A stretch of DNA of 8,559 nucleotides, from positions 1 through 8,559 of the forward strand of contig JAJYGB010000519.1 of the NCBI GenBank assembly GCA_021785235.1, read 5' to 3'. Positions 7,128 through 8,559 of the stretch are shown here, in pieces (positions within the stretch are counted from its first letter, which is position 1; each line of letters begins with the position of its first letter). The stretch is from Bacteroidota bacterium (lineage in GTDB: Bacteria; Bacteroidota; Kryptoniia; Kryptoniales; JAKASW01). The notes under the pieces are model-generated. The model saw only the letters and a list, made by a program, of their open reading frames with translations. It did no database searches and was not told the origin of the DNA. The position numbers were made by a program, and so were the translations under genes.

Positions 7128-7508
7128 ATTTCTCTTCTTTCTATCATTCGTGAAGATTCTTCTCTTGAATTCAGCCCTCTTCCCGAAATTCAATAACAAA
7201 CCAACTTCGACGTCGGTTGCCTTGAGATAGTTGACAAGTTGTGCTTCGTGTTCTTTACGGATACCATCCATGGCTTTGAGTTCAACTATAACAACATCGT
7301 CTACTAACAGGTCGGCATAATAGTCACCCACCTCAATACCACCGTAGTAAACCTTAATATTGCTTTGTTGTTGAACCCGCATACCCATTTTGGTTAACTC
7401 GACACCCATCGCGTTGCCGTAGACCCTCTCGAGGAATCCATACCCCAGCTGACCATAAACCTTGTAGAACGCTTTAAGAACCTTCTCTGTAATTTCTTCT
7501 TGGAGCAT
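7119..7508 (-). CDS. GxxExxY protein (PD-(D/E)XK nuclease-like fold)
   Basis: A 129-residue protein of usual family length. The signature G-F-L-E-R-V-Y is at 24-30, after the typical EEITEKVLKAFYKVYGQLG opening. The nuclease-like core follows: YADLLV (Asp66), then VELKAM (Glu76, Lys78), then EAQLVNYLK with Gln90, and a final GLLLNFG segment. Asp-Glu-X-Lys of this kind is the PD-(D/E)XK arrangement, but I know of no firmly established activity or biological role for the family. The start MLQEEITEK agrees with family N-termini, yet no good Shine-Dalgarno is present (the 15 bases before the ATG are AT-rich), unlike the neighbouring genes. The last residues and the stop lie in the left repeat arm. 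The gene sits 26 bases after the RND stop, in the same direction, and is AT-richer than both neighbours, which points to recent arrival. Confidence 0.9.
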   Translation of the reverse strand: MLQEEITEKVLKAFYKVYGQLGYGFLERVYGNAMGVELTKMGMRVQQQSNIKVYYGGIEVGDYYADLLVDDVVIVELKAMDGIRKEHEAQLVNYLKATDVEVGLLLNFGKRAEFKRRIFTNDRKKRNNP

Positions 7509-7516
7509 AATATTTC

Positions 7517-7555
7517 AATCCGTGCGGGTCCGTATCATCCGTTTGATCCGTGTTC
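7517..7555 (+). repeat. right arm of the cassette, four TCCGT boxes
   Basis: Read on the + strand the arm begins AATCCGTGCGG and ends TCCGTGTTC, with TCCGT at arm positions 3, 13, 22 and 31, the same spacing as the left arm. It overlaps the end of the RND gene: the stop codon (7535-7537) and the last six residues, EHGSNG, are encoded by the arm. Confidence 0.75.
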
Positions 7556-8559
7556 TTTCTTTTTTCCCCGGATTCGACCGACGAAGGCGAAAGCTTTCCG
7601 GAAAGAGAGGTCGTCCAGGATCGAGTACACAACGGGGACGACGAAAAGGGTCAGCAAGGTCGACGTTATAAGCCCACCGATGACAGCCTGTCCCATCGGC
7701 GCACGGAACTCGCTTCCCTCGCTCACCGCGAAGGCGACCGGCATCATTCCGAATATCATCGCGAAGGTGGTCATGAGAATCGGCCGTAGTCTGGTGGCGC
7801 CCGCGTTTATCAAAGCCTCCGTCCTCTCCTGTCCGCGGTCGCGCAGCACATTCGCGTAATCGACGAGGAGTATCCCGTTCTTTGTCACGAGTCCCATCAG
7901 CATTATTATTCCGATCATCGACATCATTGATACGGCGCTGCCGAATACCAGCAGCCCGAGGACCGCTCCGATGAGCGACATGGGGAGCGCGAGCATGATG
8001 GCGAAGGGGTACGTGAAGCTCTCAAACTGGGCGGCGAGCACGATGTACACGAATATGACGGCAAGCGCGAGCGAGAGGAGTATATTGAGGAACGACTCCG
8101 CCTGCATCTGCCCCTGTCCGACGACGCCTACATTGTAGCCGGCAGGGAGGACCAGCCGGTTTGTTTTACCCTGGATGTCTCCCAAGACTTCGCCGAGGAG
8201 TCTGCCGGAAAGGTTCGCGTCTATGCGTATCTCGCGCTGGCGGTCGAATCTGTTTATCTGCGAGGGGCCGGAACTCTGTCGTATGTCGGCGACGTAGCTC
8301 ACCGGCACCAGTAAGTTTTCACCGTTTCCCATACTCTTGTTGCTCTTCACGGTCAGGTTGTTGACGTTTTCAAGAGATGTCCTGTCGTCTTTTCTCAGCC
8401 TGACGCGCACGTCGTACTGTTCGTCTCCTTCCTGGTATTTTGTGGCGACATATCCGTCGACGAGCGCCCTGGCAGTCGTGGCAATTTGGGCGACATTGAC
8501 GCCGAGGTCGGAAGCCTTGTCGCGGTCGATGCGGATGCGGACTTCCGGCTTCGATGTCT
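7535..8559 (-). CDS. RND efflux transporter inner-membrane subunit, HAE1/AcrB-like (5' part outside window)
   Basis: The frame is open to the right edge, so about the last 340 residues of a roughly 1,000-residue pump are visible; the GTG at 8410 is internal, since residues upstream of it (KPEVRIRIDRDKASDLGV) are standard RND porter-domain sequence. The porter part is followed by five membrane helices matching TM8-TM12: NILLSLALAVIFVYIVLAAQ, a proline-flanked TM9, TM10 with GLVTKNGILLVDYAN including the relay lysine, TM11 with PILMTTFAMIFGMMP, and TM12 with GGLITSTLLTLFVVPVVY. Such pumps are trimers in the inner membrane, driven by protons, and export drugs or lipophilic compounds through a periplasmic adaptor and an outer membrane channel. 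Substrates cannot be told from this part. After the last helix the tail is RIRGKKKEHGSNG, whose final six residues and stop come from the repeat arm at 7517-7555, so the native C-terminus has probably been altered. Confidence 0.95.
   Translation of the reverse strand, partial: TSKPEVRIRIDRDKASDLGVNVAQIATTARALVDGYVATKYQEGDEQYDVRVRLRKDDRTSLENVNNLTVKSNKSMGNGENLLVPVSYVADIRQSSGPSQINRFDRQREIRIDANLSGRLLGEVLGDIQGKTNRLVLPAGYNVGVVGQGQMQAESFLNILLSLALAVIFVYIVLAAQFESFTYPFAIMLALPMSLIGAVLGLLVFGSAVSMMSMIGIIMLMGLVTKNGILLVDYANVLRDRGQERTEALINAGATRLRPILMTTFAMIFGMMPVAFAVSEGSEFRAPMGQAVIGGLITSTLLTLFVVPVVYSILDDLSFRKAFAFVGRIRGKKKEHGSNG

Larger units (their letters stand above)
7089..7555. mobile_element. 467-bp repeat-bounded cassette carrying a GxxExxY gene
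   Basis: Two 39-nt arms, 7089-7127 and 7517-7555, are inverted relative to each other and match at about 30 of 39 positions without gaps. The outer ends read GAACACGGA and TCCGTGTTC. Between them lies a single gene whose G+C (about 43% over 7141-7500) is far below that of the RND gene to its right (about 61% over 300 sampled bases). A related gene-less copy is at 4460-4552. The cassette separates an RND pump gene from a PG0541-type gene that normally neighbours such pumps. No transposase is encoded and no clear target duplication is seen at the ends, so movement, if any, would need help in trans. The mobile nature is inferred from repeats, composition and context. Confidence 0.6.

Noticed and set aside
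7067..7147. Longer start for the PG0541-like protein at 7147
   Set aside because: The added 27 residues are encoded by the repeat arm and by bases overlapping the GxxExxY end, and the perfect AAGGAGG before 7066 marks the shorter start.
4460..7555. CRISPR array or tandem repeat reading of the TCCGT-rich stretches
   Set aside because: The units are five-base boxes within inverted arms, with no spacers of constant length and no cas genes.
7082..7562. Target site duplication flanking the cassette
   Set aside because: The bases just outside the arms (left ATAGATT, right TTTCTTT) do not form a convincing direct repeat; the same is true at 4460-4552.

Overview
The window is an ordinary-looking bacterial chromosome segment carrying eight protein genes. 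Its most interesting part is a small repeat-bounded insertion at about 7.09-7.56 kb. The organism cannot be named from this sequence. The gene set fits the Bacteroidota/Chlorobiota/Ignavibacteriota group: a PG0541-type protein beside an RND pump, a kinase-TolB-like-TPR protein, a secreted M3 peptidase and a BstA/YfiT protein. Strong Shine-Dalgarno sequences precede several genes (AAGGA, GGAGGAGG, GGAGGA, AAGGAGG). This argues for an Ignavibacteria- or Chlorobi-like lineage over classical Bacteroidia, but it is inference only.

Layout: bases 1-4441 are all on the + strand. First comes the 3' part of a metallo-beta-lactamase-fold gene of the COG1237 type. Three bases later starts an 859-residue membrane-anchored Ser/Thr kinase with a TolB-like domain and TPR repeats. 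A small His/Cys-rich protein with a possible cupredoxin fold follows, then a BstA/YfiT (DinB-superfamily) protein. Bases 4566-8559 are all on the - strand. Read in their own direction they are the C-terminal third of an RND efflux pump, a GxxExxY protein, a PG0541-family protein and a secreted M3 metallopeptidase. The two blocks converge at 4442-4565.

Repeats: the GxxExxY gene lies between two 39-nt inverted repeat arms (7089-7127 and 7517-7555), each made of four TCCGT boxes spaced 10, 9 and 9 nt. The gene is clearly AT-richer than its surroundings (about 43% G+C by hand count, against about 61% in the RND gene and 57% in the PG0541-like gene). The right arm supplies the last codons and stop codon of the RND gene. 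The left arm supplies the stop codon of the GxxExxY gene. A gene-less relative of the same element (two related arms, 93 bp in total) sits between the two convergent gene blocks at 4460-4552. The simplest reading is a small mobile or mobilised repeat family, with and without a GxxExxY passenger, one copy of which inserted between an RND pump gene and its usual PG0541-type partner.

How the genes work together: the RND and PG0541-like genes probably form one envelope efflux unit, with the peptidase gene 35 bp downstream and likely co-transcribed. The MBL and kinase genes are tightly spaced and probably one transcription unit. No tRNA, rRNA or CRISPR array was seen, and no stretch longer than 300 bases lacks a gene.
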